This document shows positions 8,321-16,439 of a stretch of DNA of 64,000 nucleotides, piece after piece. Made by a program: the position numbers and the translations under genes. Numbering within the stretch: position 1 is the stretch's first letter; each line of letters opens with the position of its first letter. This stretch comes from Candidatus Thorarchaeota archaeon (GTDB lineage Archaea > Asgardarchaeota > Thorarchaeia > Thorarchaeales > Thorarchaeaceae), in the NCBI GenBank assembly GCA_011365025.1, contig RDOF01000008.1, forward strand, positions 27,127 to 91,126. The letters run 5' to 3'. The notes below the pieces were generated by a model. The model did not search any database and had not been told where the DNA came from. It saw nothing but the letters and a program-made list of their open reading frames with translations.

Positions 8321-9766
8321 ATGGAAATTAAGAAGTTGAGTGAGAATCTCTATGAGATTCCAGAAAATACACAGGCATGCATGAGAGTGCCAGTCAGAGT
8401 GTACGCTTCAAAGGCACTATTGGACAAGATGAAGCAGGACAAGACCTTCTCACAGGGGGTCAATGTAGCTTGTTTGCCCGGTATTTATACACACAGCATT
8501 ATACTGCCTGATGGGCATCAAGGTTATGGGTTCCCGATTGGAGGAGTAGCAGCAACGGATTATGATAGTGGAGTTATTAGCCCGGGTGGAGTTGGGTATG
8601 ATATAAACTGCGGCGTACGCGTGCTCACAACAAATTTGGACGAGGAGGATGTAAGACCAAAACTCAGGACACTCATTGACCGCCTTTTCACAGATGTGCC
8701 CACCGGGATAGGAAAGTCCGGCAAAATCCTGTTGGGCTCAGATAGAGGCGTAGATGAAGTCTTGAATGAGGGGGCAAAATGGGCTGTTGAACAAGGCTAT
8801 GGCTGGGAGAAGGACCTAGATCATATCGAAGCAGGCGGCAATCTTGAATATGCAGACGCCTCAAAGGTTTCTCCAGAGGCAAAGAAACGCGGACGGAATC
8901 AAGTTGGTACTCTTGGCTCAGGAAATCATTTTCTTGAGATTCAGCTCGTCGATGAGATATATGACGAGGCGGCCGCAAAGGCCATGGGCATTGCTCGGAA
9001 GGGTCAAGTAATGATTATGATTCATAGTGGTTCTCGAGGACTTGGACATCAAGTATGTGGCGACTACATCAGGACAATGACCCATGCTATGAAAAAGTAC
9101 AACATTGAAGTCCCAGATAGAGAGCTTTGTAGTGTACCCACAACCTCAGATGAAGGCCGGGCGTATCTTGGGGCAATGAGTGCTGCTGCAAACTTCGCGT
9201 GGGCGAATAGACAGGCAATGATGCATTGGACACGTGAGGCATTCTCAAAGGTGATGGGACAGTCACCCGAAGACTTAGAGATGAACCTAATCTACGACGT
9301 GGCTCATAATATGGGAAAGGTAGAGGAGCACATGATAGAGGGCCACAAGAGAAAGGTTGTTGTACACAGGAAAGGAGCCACCAGAGCTTTTCCAGCAGGA
9401 CATCCTGAAACACCTGCAGCATACTCCGGCATTGGCCAGCCTGTGCTCATCCCAGGAACCATGGGAACAGCCTCGTACATCCTAGTTGGAAATCAGAGGG
9501 GCATGGAGCTGACCTTTGGGTCAACAGCACATGGTGCTGGACGTTTCATGAGTAGGAGCAAGGCAAAGCGACAATTCCACGGAAAGGCGATTCAACAAGA
9601 CCTTGCCAATGAAGGGATCATTGTCAGGTCAACTGCTGCGGAGGTAATTGCAGAAGAGGCGCCTGGAGCATACAAGGATGTTGACGAGGTCGTTAAGGTT
9701 TCAGACTCGCTAGGAATCGCCACAAAGGCTGTTAGACTACGACCCATTGGAGTCATCAAGGGTTAG
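8321..9766 (+). CDS. rtcB: RNA-splicing ligase RtcB
   Basis: A full-length, intein-free RtcB of 481 residues. RtcB joins 2',3'-cyclic phosphate to 5'-hydroxyl RNA ends with GTP and Mn2+, and in archaea seals tRNA exons after intron removal. Visible family motifs are LPDGHQGYGFPIGGVAA, SPGGVGYDINCGVR (metal-binding Asp and the Cys), GTLGSGNHFLEIQ, HSGSRGLGHQ, the guanylylated-His region (FGSTAHGAGR) and the C-terminal KAVRLRPIGVIKG. AAGGGG precedes ATG 8321. The gene suits a genome with interrupted tRNA genes, such as the tRNA-Leu at 62131. Its 3' end overlaps the convergent permease gene by 30 bases. Confidence 0.98.
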   Translation: MEIKKLSENLYEIPENTQACMRVPVRVYASKALLDKMKQDKTFSQGVNVACLPGIYTHSIILPDGHQGYGFPIGGVAATDYDSGVISPGGVGYDINCGVRVLTTNLDEEDVRPKLRTLIDRLFTDVPTGIGKSGKILLGSDRGVDEVLNEGAKWAVEQGYGWEKDLDHIEAGGNLEYADASKVSPEAKKRGRNQVGTLGSGNHFLEIQLVDEIYDEAAAKAMGIARKGQVMIMIHSGSRGLGHQVCGDYIRTMTHAMKKYNIEVPDRELCSVPTTSDEGRAYLGAMSAAANFAWANRQAMMHWTREAFSKVMGQSPEDLEMNLIYDVAHNMGKVEEHMIEGHKRKVVVHRKGATRAFPAGHPETPAAYSGIGQPVLIPGTMGTASYILVGNQRGMELTFGSTAHGAGRFMSRSKAKRQFHGKAIQQDLANEGIIVRSTAAEVIAEEAPGAYKDVDEVVKVSDSLGIATKAVRLRPIGVIKG

Positions 9767-10690
9767 TCGCCTCTTGCGTTCGTGTTGGGCGATATCTGTA
9801 AGCACAAGCGCAATTCCTACCAGAATGATGCAGAAACCTGCAAAGGCTATTACGCCCGGAATTTCGGACGGTCCTATAAAGACAATTGCGAGTAGCGTTG
9901 CGCCAATTGGCTCTCCCAAGACCGCAGAAGAAACAACATACGCAGGGACTAGGGTCAATAGATAGTTGTTAACTGAATGTCCCAGAGCTGTTGGGAATAT
10001 TGCCAACGCAAGAAAAATCGCGACCTCGCTGGGTTCGAAAACCATGAAATCGAGACCCATCATCATTCCAACAAGCAAAGTTACCATCGCTGCGACAAAA
10101 TAGACAATGGATGTGTAGACAGTTATTGGCATTCCCTGGGCAAATTTCCGTCCACCAATGAAATAGATGGCGAGAAAGAACGCGCTCAAAAGGGCCAGCA
10201 TATCACCATAGAGTGCTCCAAAACCCTGTGATACCAAGTCGTCCCAAGCGAGAATCAGTGCCCCTGAAACGGCTATGAGAACTCCAGCCCATGACTTTCT
10301 CCTAAGAGACTCCCCAAGGACAAGGGTGGAGATTATTGCTGTGAAAATCGGCGAAGTGTTAACAAGTACGACGCTTGCCGCCACGGTTGTTTCAAAGAGA
10401 GAGGTGAACCAAGTTGAGAAGTGAAACGAAAGAATAGCTCCGATTGCTACCAACCAGGGCCAAGTGCGTCTTAACTGATCGCTATATAGGTGCTTGAAAT
10501 CGCCTCGAATGCCCCCAACTGTGGCCATAATAATTGCACCATATAGGGTCCTCCAAAACACTATGACCAGCGGGGGAGATATGCTGAACTTGATAAGAAC
10601 GCTCGCGCTGGAAACCATCGACACTGATAGCAGCAACAGAGGGATGACACGGGACCGGCTTGTTGATTGGTCTATTGGCAGTGTTCCCAT
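9737..10690 (-). CDS. EamA/DMT-family permease
   Basis: A 317-residue inner-membrane transporter with about ten hydrophobic helices arranged as two EamA repeats (first from VIPLLLLSVSMVSSASVLIKF, second from GDMLALLSAFFLAIYFIG). The family exports or imports small metabolites; the substrate cannot be told from sequence. ATG 10690 follows GAGGG at good spacing; a longer frame from 10765 would overlap the upstream gene by 59 bases and is not preferred. It is likely co-transcribed with the deoxyribosyltransferase-zinc ribbon gene 16 bases upstream. Confidence 0.88.
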   Translation of the reverse strand: MGTLPIDQSTSRSRVIPLLLLSVSMVSSASVLIKFSISPPLVIVFWRTLYGAIIMATVGGIRGDFKHLYSDQLRRTWPWLVAIGAILSFHFSTWFTSLFETTVAASVVLVNTSPIFTAIISTLVLGESLRRKSWAGVLIAVSGALILAWDDLVSQGFGALYGDMLALLSAFFLAIYFIGGRKFAQGMPITVYTSIVYFVAAMVTLLVGMMMGLDFMVFEPSEVAIFLALAIFPTALGHSVNNYLLTLVPAYVVSSAVLGEPIGATLLAIVFIGPSEIPGVIAFAGFCIILVGIALVLTDIAQHERKRRLTLDDSNGS

Positions 10691-10706
10691 CCTTATCCCT
10701 CTTTGG

Positions 10707-11195
10707 CTAGGGAACCCTATTTCCGCACTGAACACACCAGAATGAAGCATTGTCTTTAGCTGCAATGTGTGATTGGCATTTGGGGCATTTTACGAGAGCC
10801 AACTCCTCAAGGTTAATCGAACGAAGAATAGCGGCAGCTTCTTCCACACTCTGGTATTCAAAGATGGCACAACCTGGAGCGCCTGTTACCATTTTAGAAA
10901 TTCTTGACGCAGCCTTATGGTGAAACAAGATAAGCGGCTTTTCCAGTTCTATTGCTAGCATAATCTCCATGCCAACACCGTGCGAAGGACTCGATATCTC
11001 TGCAATAACCAAGACGGATTTTCGCAGTGCGTCAACATCTCTTTGGAAAATAGCTTCTGGTTCTGCAGGAGGCAGAAACTGGGGAGCAAATACCTCAAAG
11101 CCGCGGGATTGAAGGACCTCAATGATGGTCTTGTAAAACGGGTCTCTTCGATTCTCAGAGATGATTATCGGACCGGACAGGTATGCAAGAGCCAT
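10707..11195 (-). CDS. Nucleoside 2-deoxyribosyltransferase-like protein with C-terminal zinc ribbon
   Basis: 162 residues. The first 125 resemble the nucleoside 2-deoxyribosyltransferase/DNPH1 fold: AYLSGPII at the start, then AIFQRDVDALRKSVLVIAEIS and SHGVGMEIMLAIELEKPLI, which holds the usual catalytic Glu position (GMEI). These enzymes split or exchange the base of (deoxy)nucleosides or nucleotides. The last 28 residues form a zinc ribbon (CPKCQSH then CVQCGNRVP), not part of the usual family. ATG 11195 follows GAGGT. The enzymatic role is inferred from fold resemblance; the ribbon suggests binding to nucleic acid or protein. Confidence 0.78.
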   Translation of the reverse strand: MALAYLSGPIIISENRRDPFYKTIIEVLQSRGFEVFAPQFLPPAEPEAIFQRDVDALRKSVLVIAEISSPSHGVGMEIMLAIELEKPLILFHHKAASRISKMVTGAPGCAIFEYQSVEEAAAILRSINLEELALVKCPKCQSHIAAKDNASFWCVQCGNRVP

Positions 11196-11227
11196 TCGAA
11201 GACCTCATTCTCTCGTTTTGCCGCAGT

Positions 11228-11587
11228 TCACTCTTCGACATTAGAGGGCGGCGACCTGCCACTCAACTCTGTAATTGAGGGAAGCGTTCCATCGTCATCG
11301 ACTATTTCCATGTTACCTGATCTGCCAAGCGATAACTGAACCTTTCCTTGCCACTCCTTCGCCCAGCCATCGCGGATTTTGATGACCATTCCAGCGGACA
11401 GTGAAGACCCTTCACCAAATCCCCATAGACTCAGAATGACAGTCCCAGATCCGTCCGCAACCAATACCTCAGTCAATTGTGTTTTGCGTCCGCTCTTTGT
11501 TTTGATTATGCGAGGTGGTGCAACTGAGACAACACGAACAACCACTTCGTCAACATTTTCGCCAGCTTCAATTTCACTTATTTTCAT
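11228..11587 (-). CDS. OB-fold single-stranded nucleic-acid-binding protein
   Basis: A 119-residue single OB-fold protein. The pattern VVVRVVSVAPPRIIKTKSGRK, LTEVLVADGSGTVILSLWG and AGMVIKIRDGWAKEWQGKVQLSLGRSG matches archaeal/SOSS-B-like ssDNA-binding proteins and RPA-like OB domains. It probably binds single-stranded DNA or RNA in repair or replication. Second ATG at 11587 has GAGGT with 6-base spacing, so it is taken as start over 11590 and the longer frame from 11686. It lies between the longin-GTPase gene and the deoxyribosyltransferase gene, all on the minus strand, so may belong to one transcription unit. Confidence 0.82.
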   Translation of the reverse strand: MKISEIEAGENVDEVVVRVVSVAPPRIIKTKSGRKTQLTEVLVADGSGTVILSLWGFGEGSSLSAGMVIKIRDGWAKEWQGKVQLSLGRSGNMEIVDDDGTLPSITELSGRSPPSNVEE

Positions 11588-11686
11588 CATAATACCTCGC
11601 TGTTGGCCTCTATGGACATCATTGGTAGAAATACAGTGACAAATCAGTCTTGTGCCTTGACCAGTTTGGGTTATCTGTCCATTCAT

Positions 11687-13522
11687 TCACTCTTTTGAAT
11701 CGGAGTCTAAGTCCTTGGATTTGCGGTTAAGAATTGCATCAAGTTCAAGAATTGTTTCGGCATCCAAATCCCGAGTCGCCTCATCAGCTTCTTCAGGGCT
11801 TGGCTCCTCTGTGTCCGCCTCGGATTCGCCCAGAGCCAGAGTGAGTTCGCGCTTTGTTTCTTCATCAATGCTGCTTGTAGAGTCTGACTCATCCTCTAGT
11901 GGCAGTACTTCGTGACTCGAGAAGGCCTCCAGAGCCGTTCCAATGTCCTCTTTCGGAACCTCTTCGATGGCTGCCGATACCATCTCGTCAGCTTCAAGTG
12001 CCTCAATTATGAGGTCCAAGGCCATTTTTGTCCCATTTTCCTCAAGGACCGATGAAGGAGCAGGTACCGGAATGTAGTCTGTTTCATCAACGGGGGTTTC
12101 CACTTCCTCTGTAGGTTCTTCAGATTCTGCATATTCCTCAACCGGCTCTGCGCCTTCAGGCATTGTAGTATCAGCAGGTGACGGAATTTGCTCGACTTCA
12201 TTGGCCTCAGCGATTTGCTCACTTGGTTCCTCAAAGGCCATTACCACAGATGAATCGAGTTCCACGGGCTCATTCTCGGATTCAACCTCGAGTTGAAAGG
12301 CCGGAGCCTCTTCCAGGGATTCCACCAAAGGAGTTTCTTCGACTGCGCTGACAATTGCTTCTGGCTCAGAGGAGAAATCCTCCGTTTCGGATTCAAGAGA
12401 ATCAACACTATCCAGTGCTTCTGCAAAATCGGAATCTGAGAAGATATCTTCGACTTCTTCGACGACTTCTTCCACTATCTCATACTCGTCGGTGCTTTCA
12501 ATAACATGCCCATCCTCATCAACGAATACTTCCTCAACGACTTCAATAGTTTCAAGCTCCAAAGCTGCTTCCTCTTCTTCGATCCGCTTTGCCCGAGCGT
12601 CCACTTCTGCAATAGCGATTTCCGTAGCTTCGTCAGCAAACCGCAAAAGCTGAGTGGCAGGCAGGTCAGGAAGAGTAACACCAACGTAGTGAGCTGCCGC
12701 ATCCATGAGGATTCGTAGCATCTCATCACGTCTTCCCTTGTCAACGGCAACCATGCTGTAGGTTGGAACACCCAGGATTTTTTGGACCACTTCTGGTGTC
12801 ATTACATTGGGTTTGTCTTGTTTATTTGCTATGGCAAAGACAGGAACCTTTGGCGCATCACGACGGATGAGTTTCAGAATATCTTTACTAATAATGACAT
12901 TTCTCAAGGACGAATCGCATACAAGAAATATCACATCCGCACCGTGGAAGTAGAAGCGCCATAGCTTCCGAAAACGCTCCTGCCCTGCGAAGTCCCATAA
13001 AACAAGCGAGTAGTTGCCGAACCTAATGTTTTCAACAGTTTCAAGATTAAGTGCGATAGTCGGAACATATTGAGTAGGAGGCGTGTCACCCAGTAAGAGA
13101 TGAAGCGTTGTCGTCTTTCCGACACCGCCTTCTCCAACTAGTGCTATTTTCAATTTTGTTGTTATAGAGGGTTCGATGATGGAGGAAAAGTCATCAATTG
13201 TGGTTTCAAGACCTTTCTCCGCGATGTGCTTTTTTAGCGCCGCAGCCCCGTTCCTCAATCTATCTGCAGTCGAACGTTCATCTTCTCGAATGTCTGTCAC
13301 ATATACCAAGAGCAGGTCGCCTAGGACATCAGTAGCTAGAAACTTGTCATCATCAAGAATTAGCGGGAGCTCCTTGAATTCCTCTCCAGAAGCGGATTTG
13401 ATTTCGTCCCTTGTGGACAGAAACTCCTGCAATTTCCGGTCTTCAGTTTCTATTGGCCAGTATTTGGTCTTTGCAATAATGATGCCAGATGAAGCTCGGA
13501 TGAGATATGTGTTTATGATCAC
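11687..13522 (-). CDS. Longin-domain-fused Ras-superfamily GTPase with long acidic tail
   Basis: A 611-residue three-part protein. Residues 1-100 look like a longin domain (MIINTYLIRASSGIIIAKTKYW at the start, as in adaptor sigma/mu chains). Residues 122-290 are a complete GTPase: G1 GEGGVGKT (130-137), switch I VPTIALNLE, G3 WDFAGQERF (176-184), G4 NKQD (233-236). The rest is an acidic, low-complexity tail full of Glu, Ser and Val, probably disordered. GTG 13522 is preceded by GGTGA at 7 bases. Longin domains in eukaryotes act in vesicle traffic and as GTPase regulators, so a GTPase with a longin in cis is notable. No prenylation Cys or membrane helix is present. Function is inferred from domains. 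Confidence 0.9.
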   Translation of the reverse strand: MIINTYLIRASSGIIIAKTKYWPIETEDRKLQEFLSTRDEIKSASGEEFKELPLILDDDKFLATDVLGDLLLVYVTDIREDERSTADRLRNGAAALKKHIAEKGLETTIDDFSSIIEPSITTKLKIALVGEGGVGKTTTLHLLLGDTPPTQYVPTIALNLETVENIRFGNYSLVLWDFAGQERFRKLWRFYFHGADVIFLVCDSSLRNVIISKDILKLIRRDAPKVPVFAIANKQDKPNVMTPEVVQKILGVPTYSMVAVDKGRRDEMLRILMDAAAHYVGVTLPDLPATQLLRFADEATEIAIAEVDARAKRIEEEEAALELETIEVVEEVFVDEDGHVIESTDEYEIVEEVVEEVEDIFSDSDFAEALDSVDSLESETEDFSSEPEAIVSAVEETPLVESLEEAPAFQLEVESENEPVELDSSVVMAFEEPSEQIAEANEVEQIPSPADTTMPEGAEPVEEYAESEEPTEEVETPVDETDYIPVPAPSSVLEENGTKMALDLIIEALEADEMVSAAIEEVPKEDIGTALEAFSSHEVLPLEDESDSTSSIDEETKRELTLALGESEADTEEPSPEEADEATRDLDAETILELDAILNRKSKDLDSDSKE

Positions 13523-13588
13523 GGGAATTTCACCAGTTACTGTGGACGATAGAGGAGGAAAGCCGGAGCTTGTTTGGCCGAATATGGA

Positions 13589-13595
13589 TTAAAAC
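13589..13595 (-). promoter_or_regulatory. Likely TATA box of the longin-GTPase gene
   Basis: On the minus strand the sequence reads TTTTAAT, 67 bases upstream of GTG 13522. A start 25 bases downstream would give a leader of about 40 bases. Confidence 0.4.
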
Positions 13596-13679
13596 ATATT
13601 CAGGGTAAACCCGAGCGATTCCGATTTCCACTTATGCAATTTGAAGACTGCACAATACTGACCAAGAAGAGGAGTTGTC

Positions 13680-14064
13680 ATTTTAGAACGAAGTTGGGAC
13701 GCAGAGTTCCGCAAAAGCGGCACTCCGCATCCGTCGTGCCTTCAAGTCGAACGCACAACAGAATTCAGTTATGCGCAAGTATCGTTTGCAAGGGGATTCA
13801 TCCCCTCGGAAGCAATGTTCCGAGAGTCCAATGCTAGAACTCGTAAATAGGGACCGTGTGTTGCGAATGCGAGTTCTTATGACGGGGAATTGCACGTTCA
13901 ACCTATGTTGAAGGCAGTCATTCAGGGGAAAGCCAGCATAAGAAGATTTCTGGTTCCCGAAATTCCGAAAGGATGCTTCATAGACCGCAAAGCTGGATAA
14001 AAAAAAGGAGCGCTAATCGTGTATCCTCGAAAGCTGCAAAAGGACAGGCCAAACGTGCTTGTCC
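13680..14064. ncRNA. Gene-free, hairpin-rich stretch; possible structured RNA
   Basis: No convincing coding frame lies between 13523 and 14087. The stretch holds many perfect or near-perfect inverted repeats: 13698-13735 (CCGC/GCGG with AAAA loop inside a longer stem), 13752-13775 (10 of 12 pairs around GAATTC), 13791-13806 (AGGGGA/TCCCCT), 13805-13824 (CTCGGAA/TTCCGAG), 13836-13877 (8-bp AGAACTCG/CGAGTTCT), 13897-13912 (TTCAAC/GTTGAA) and 14042-14064 (8 bp with one G-U). Such density suggests a structured RNA or a decayed mobile element. I searched by eye for RNase P and SRP RNA signatures and found none. Strand is undecided because G-U wobbles favour plus in some stems and minus in others. 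Confidence 0.35.
13999..14006 (-). terminator. T-run terminator downstream of the gene at 14088
   Basis: Eight T residues in a row on the minus strand, 80 bases after the stop of the longin/winged-helix gene and after a 23-base hairpin (14042-14064). Oligo-T is the usual archaeal termination signal. Confidence 0.5.
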
Positions 14065-14087
14065 CCACCAATTAGAGGTAATCGAAG

Positions 14088-15227
14088 CTACCTTGGGAAA
14101 TTGTCTCTTAGCAACCTGAGATGATGGTGAACCATCTCCATTGCCTTTTGATCATCAGGGTCTTTTTCGAGGTCAGTGACCAGTGTTTGAAGGAAGTACT
14201 CAGGGAAGAAGAGCCTTACTCTAATATCATTAAGCAAGAATAGCCACTTATCGTATTCTCCTGAAGGTCCTTTCCGTCGTCGCTCCGAAACAACTCTGAA
14301 CTTCTTCAGGTTCTGAATGGCTTCCTTGAGTTCCTTCGGCGGTATCCCAAGAGTGGCTTCGAGCTCAGAAATATTGACAGGACGCCTGCGCAATTCACTA
14401 AGCACATCATAGCTGTCGGGGTCGGCAAGAATTTGAGCCACGGAAACAGTGTCTTCAGGTGTCTTTTGCCACTCGGTAAGGAATTCGAGAACTTCTGATT
14501 TGTACTCCGCTGCCAGTTCAGGATCAAGAATAGAACTAGCGGACTCCATGGCAAGCAAGGGGGGAGCTCGAAATACCTCTAGGTCCTTAATCATGAAGAT
14601 GCATGTGCGGCCGATTTCGTCAACCCACTCGGCCTTTACAAGGCCCAACTCCTCAAAGGGGGAAAGAACGGAATCCACACTCACACTTGGGAGACCGGTT
14701 ACCATCTTGAGCCATTCCTCCAAGTCCTCTTTAGAGATACCTCCCTTCCATAGCTTTGGAAAGACAGCTCGAGAAATTTCATCCGAGAAGAGACGCGCCA
14801 ATCTTGACTCATCTGTCATTCCGGCCAGACGGATAATCCTTCGATATGTATTGTCGAGCTCTGCTTGGAACTCGGCATCCGTCATTGACACAACGGCATT
14901 TGTCAACGGTGAAACGATGGACGTTATCGCAGCCTCGTAAGTCTTGGGATCTTCAGACGGGGTGAGCAGTAACGAAACACAGTACTGCTCCTCCTCCCTA
15001 ACGACTCCGGTGTAGTAGGAGGCCACATTGTATTCCTCACCCCCAATTCGAACGCTAAGTGACGAAAATCCAGCAGTGGCATCGCCCATGGCGTGAGATG
15101 TGAAGATACGCATAATCTCCGTGTTAAGATCTTCCCTATAGTAATCTGCAAAATCGGATGGAACCTTTGCTTTTAACACAGCACCAATTTTGCTATCCCA
15201 GTCAATTAGGAGCATTGCGACAGGCAT
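14088..15227 (-). CDS. Longin-like domain protein with winged-helix region
   Basis: 379 residues, soluble. The N terminus (VAMLLIDWDSKIGAVLKAKVP, then the strand pattern FSSLSVRIGGEEYNVASYYTG) resembles a longin/roadblock-like sensor domain of about 120 residues. The rest is helical and contains at least two winged-helix-like segments, for example PVNISELEATLGIPPKELKEA near residue 285, followed by KFRVVSERRRKGPSGEYDKWLFL. The same architecture (sensor fold plus winged helices) recurs in this window at 39595 and 42532. Probable role is a scaffold or regulator for GTPases or transcription; that is inference. ATG 15227 follows GGAGA at 8 bases. No closer family recognised. Confidence 0.72.
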   Translation of the reverse strand: MPVAMLLIDWDSKIGAVLKAKVPSDFADYYREDLNTEIMRIFTSHAMGDATAGFSSLSVRIGGEEYNVASYYTGVVREEEQYCVSLLLTPSEDPKTYEAAITSIVSPLTNAVVSMTDAEFQAELDNTYRRIIRLAGMTDESRLARLFSDEISRAVFPKLWKGGISKEDLEEWLKMVTGLPSVSVDSVLSPFEELGLVKAEWVDEIGRTCIFMIKDLEVFRAPPLLAMESASSILDPELAAEYKSEVLEFLTEWQKTPEDTVSVAQILADPDSYDVLSELRRRPVNISELEATLGIPPKELKEAIQNLKKFRVVSERRRKGPSGEYDKWLFLLNDIRVRLFFPEYFLQTLVTDLEKDPDDQKAMEMVHHHLRLLRDNFPR

Positions 15228-15359
15228 TTTCTCTATCTCCGGTCCCTATATGAGGCAGCCCTGTTTCATTACGTCTCACGCTGTCGTACTAAAAAAGCTT
15301 GTCACTAGAGGATTCGCACAATAATGGAAAAGGGCTTCTGAAGCACCAATTCTTGCTTC

Positions 15360-16013
15360 TCATGAGATGTTTTTCATCTCAATATACCTTATGATTTCTT
15401 GTAACACATCAAAAAAGACATCATCTGCAGCTCTAGATGCGTCTACGAGCACTAAGTTTCCAGTATCTCGTTCGACCATCTCTAGATATGCCTGCCGAAC
15501 TCGCAAAAGGCGATCGTACTGCTCGAATTGTTGGTTTCTGTCTTCTTCCCTGCCACCGATTCGCTCCAATCCTGTTTCGACTGAAACATCTAGAACGAAG
15601 ACAATATCCGGCTCTGGTGCATGTATCTCCTCTCGATTTCGCTTCAGAATAACTTCCCAGGGAATTCCAGTACTAGTAGTCTGATATGCTCCTGTAGCAA
15701 AGAAGTAACGGTCCATAAGGATAACCTTTCCTTCATCAAGGGCTGGACGAATTTTGTTCTTCGCATTCCATTCTCGGTCCCGAATGAAGAGATTCAACTC
15801 CTCATCAGGAGTCAACTCCCCCCTTGGAGACCTCTCTCTGATTTCTTGTCCCCACTTACTCTCGCTTGTTGGCTCTCTGAGGTGGACCACGGGCAACCCA
15901 TCCTCCCGCAATGCATCTACAACCCTGAGACAGATTGTGGTCTTTCCTGATCCGTCAATGCCCTCTATTACGAAAAGATAGCCCTTCCTATCCATTTCGA
16001 GATCCAACAGCAT
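15360..16013 (-). CDS. tmk: Thymidylate (dTMP) kinase
   Basis: A 217-residue nucleotide kinase that phosphorylates dTMP to dTDP with ATP. It has the P-loop EGIDGSGKTT near residue 18, the HLREPTSESKWG segment matching the thymidylate kinase DR(E)P region, the DRYFFATGAYQ motif that binds the nucleotide, and PDIVFVLDV. The lid region GGREEDRNQQFEQ follows. ATG 16013 has AAGGAG just upstream, so it is preferred to ATG 15995. The gene stands alone on the minus strand between two stretches without genes. Confidence 0.9.
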   Translation of the reverse strand: MLLDLEMDRKGYLFVIEGIDGSGKTTICLRVVDALREDGLPVVHLREPTSESKWGQEIRERSPRGELTPDEELNLFIRDREWNAKNKIRPALDEGKVILMDRYFFATGAYQTTSTGIPWEVILKRNREEIHAPEPDIVFVLDVSVETGLERIGGREEDRNQQFEQYDRLLRVRQAYLEMVERDTGNLVLVDASRAADDVFFDVLQEIIRYIEMKNIS

Positions 16014-16439
16014 TTGACTCCTTGGTGATTTGCATGCTAGCTTCGAATTTATGAATGTAATAGGTCCATCGGTCAGTGGTAATATCTGGGTATTGATGAC
16101 TGCTGTCCATACAATACTTATTAGTCTCCAGAGAGAAGTTGGATTGAGGACCCAGGGGATCTTTCGTTTCTGTCAATCTGGGACACGTGAAGTGGAAAAT
16201 CGGTTGGGCATCCCCTCCCATGTAACAAACTGCGATAGCGACTTGCGTCCAACCGCGTTCGTTCGTTCTTAAGGTCCCCTTAAGCAGGGGATGGTCCCCT
16301 TGCAGAGTTCTCATGCCCCCGATCCACAATTCGCGTGCCCCTTGGCACTTCAATGTCGTTTACGATTTAGAAGGGCTGGAGAAAACCCTTATATCCAAAG
16401 CCGTGCCCCGTAGGTTAACATATCCTACAAGGTGTGGCT
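16014..16439. other. Gene-free stretch upstream of the DUF4430/ECF operon
   Basis: About 425 bases with no convincing gene. It includes a short repeat of CCCCTT around 16274-16303 (hairpin CCCCT/AGGGG), the TATA box at 16388 and a hairpin (GTAGG/CCTAC, 16410-16428) that would sit at the very 5' end of the downstream transcript. No cobalamin riboswitch consensus was seen. Confidence 0.4.
16388..16394 (+). promoter_or_regulatory. TATA box of the DUF4430/ECF operon
   Basis: CTTATAT about 52 bases ahead of ATG 16440. Transcription would begin near 16415, so the GTAGG/CCTAC hairpin lies at or near the transcript start, just ahead of the AAGGTG ribosome binding site. Confidence 0.5.

Noticed and set aside
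8321..9766. Intein in RtcB
   Set aside because: The protein has the normal 481-residue length, with all motifs in order and no insertion.
13683..13901. 72-residue minus-strand frame in the hairpin-rich region
   Set aside because: Rich in Cys, Arg and Ser, no ribosome site, and it crosses several perfect hairpins; unlikely to be coding.
13680..14064. RNase P RNA or SRP RNA
   Set aside because: Looked for the P4 conserved strands and for the SRP helix 8 loop; an ACAGAAT-like stretch at 13757 is not accompanied by the other conserved strand, and the size and order do not fit.
15988..16353. 121-residue minus-strand frame in the gap upstream of dTMP kinase
   Set aside because: Overlaps the dTMP kinase start, has no ribosome site and no protein-like pattern; the gap is better described as regulatory.
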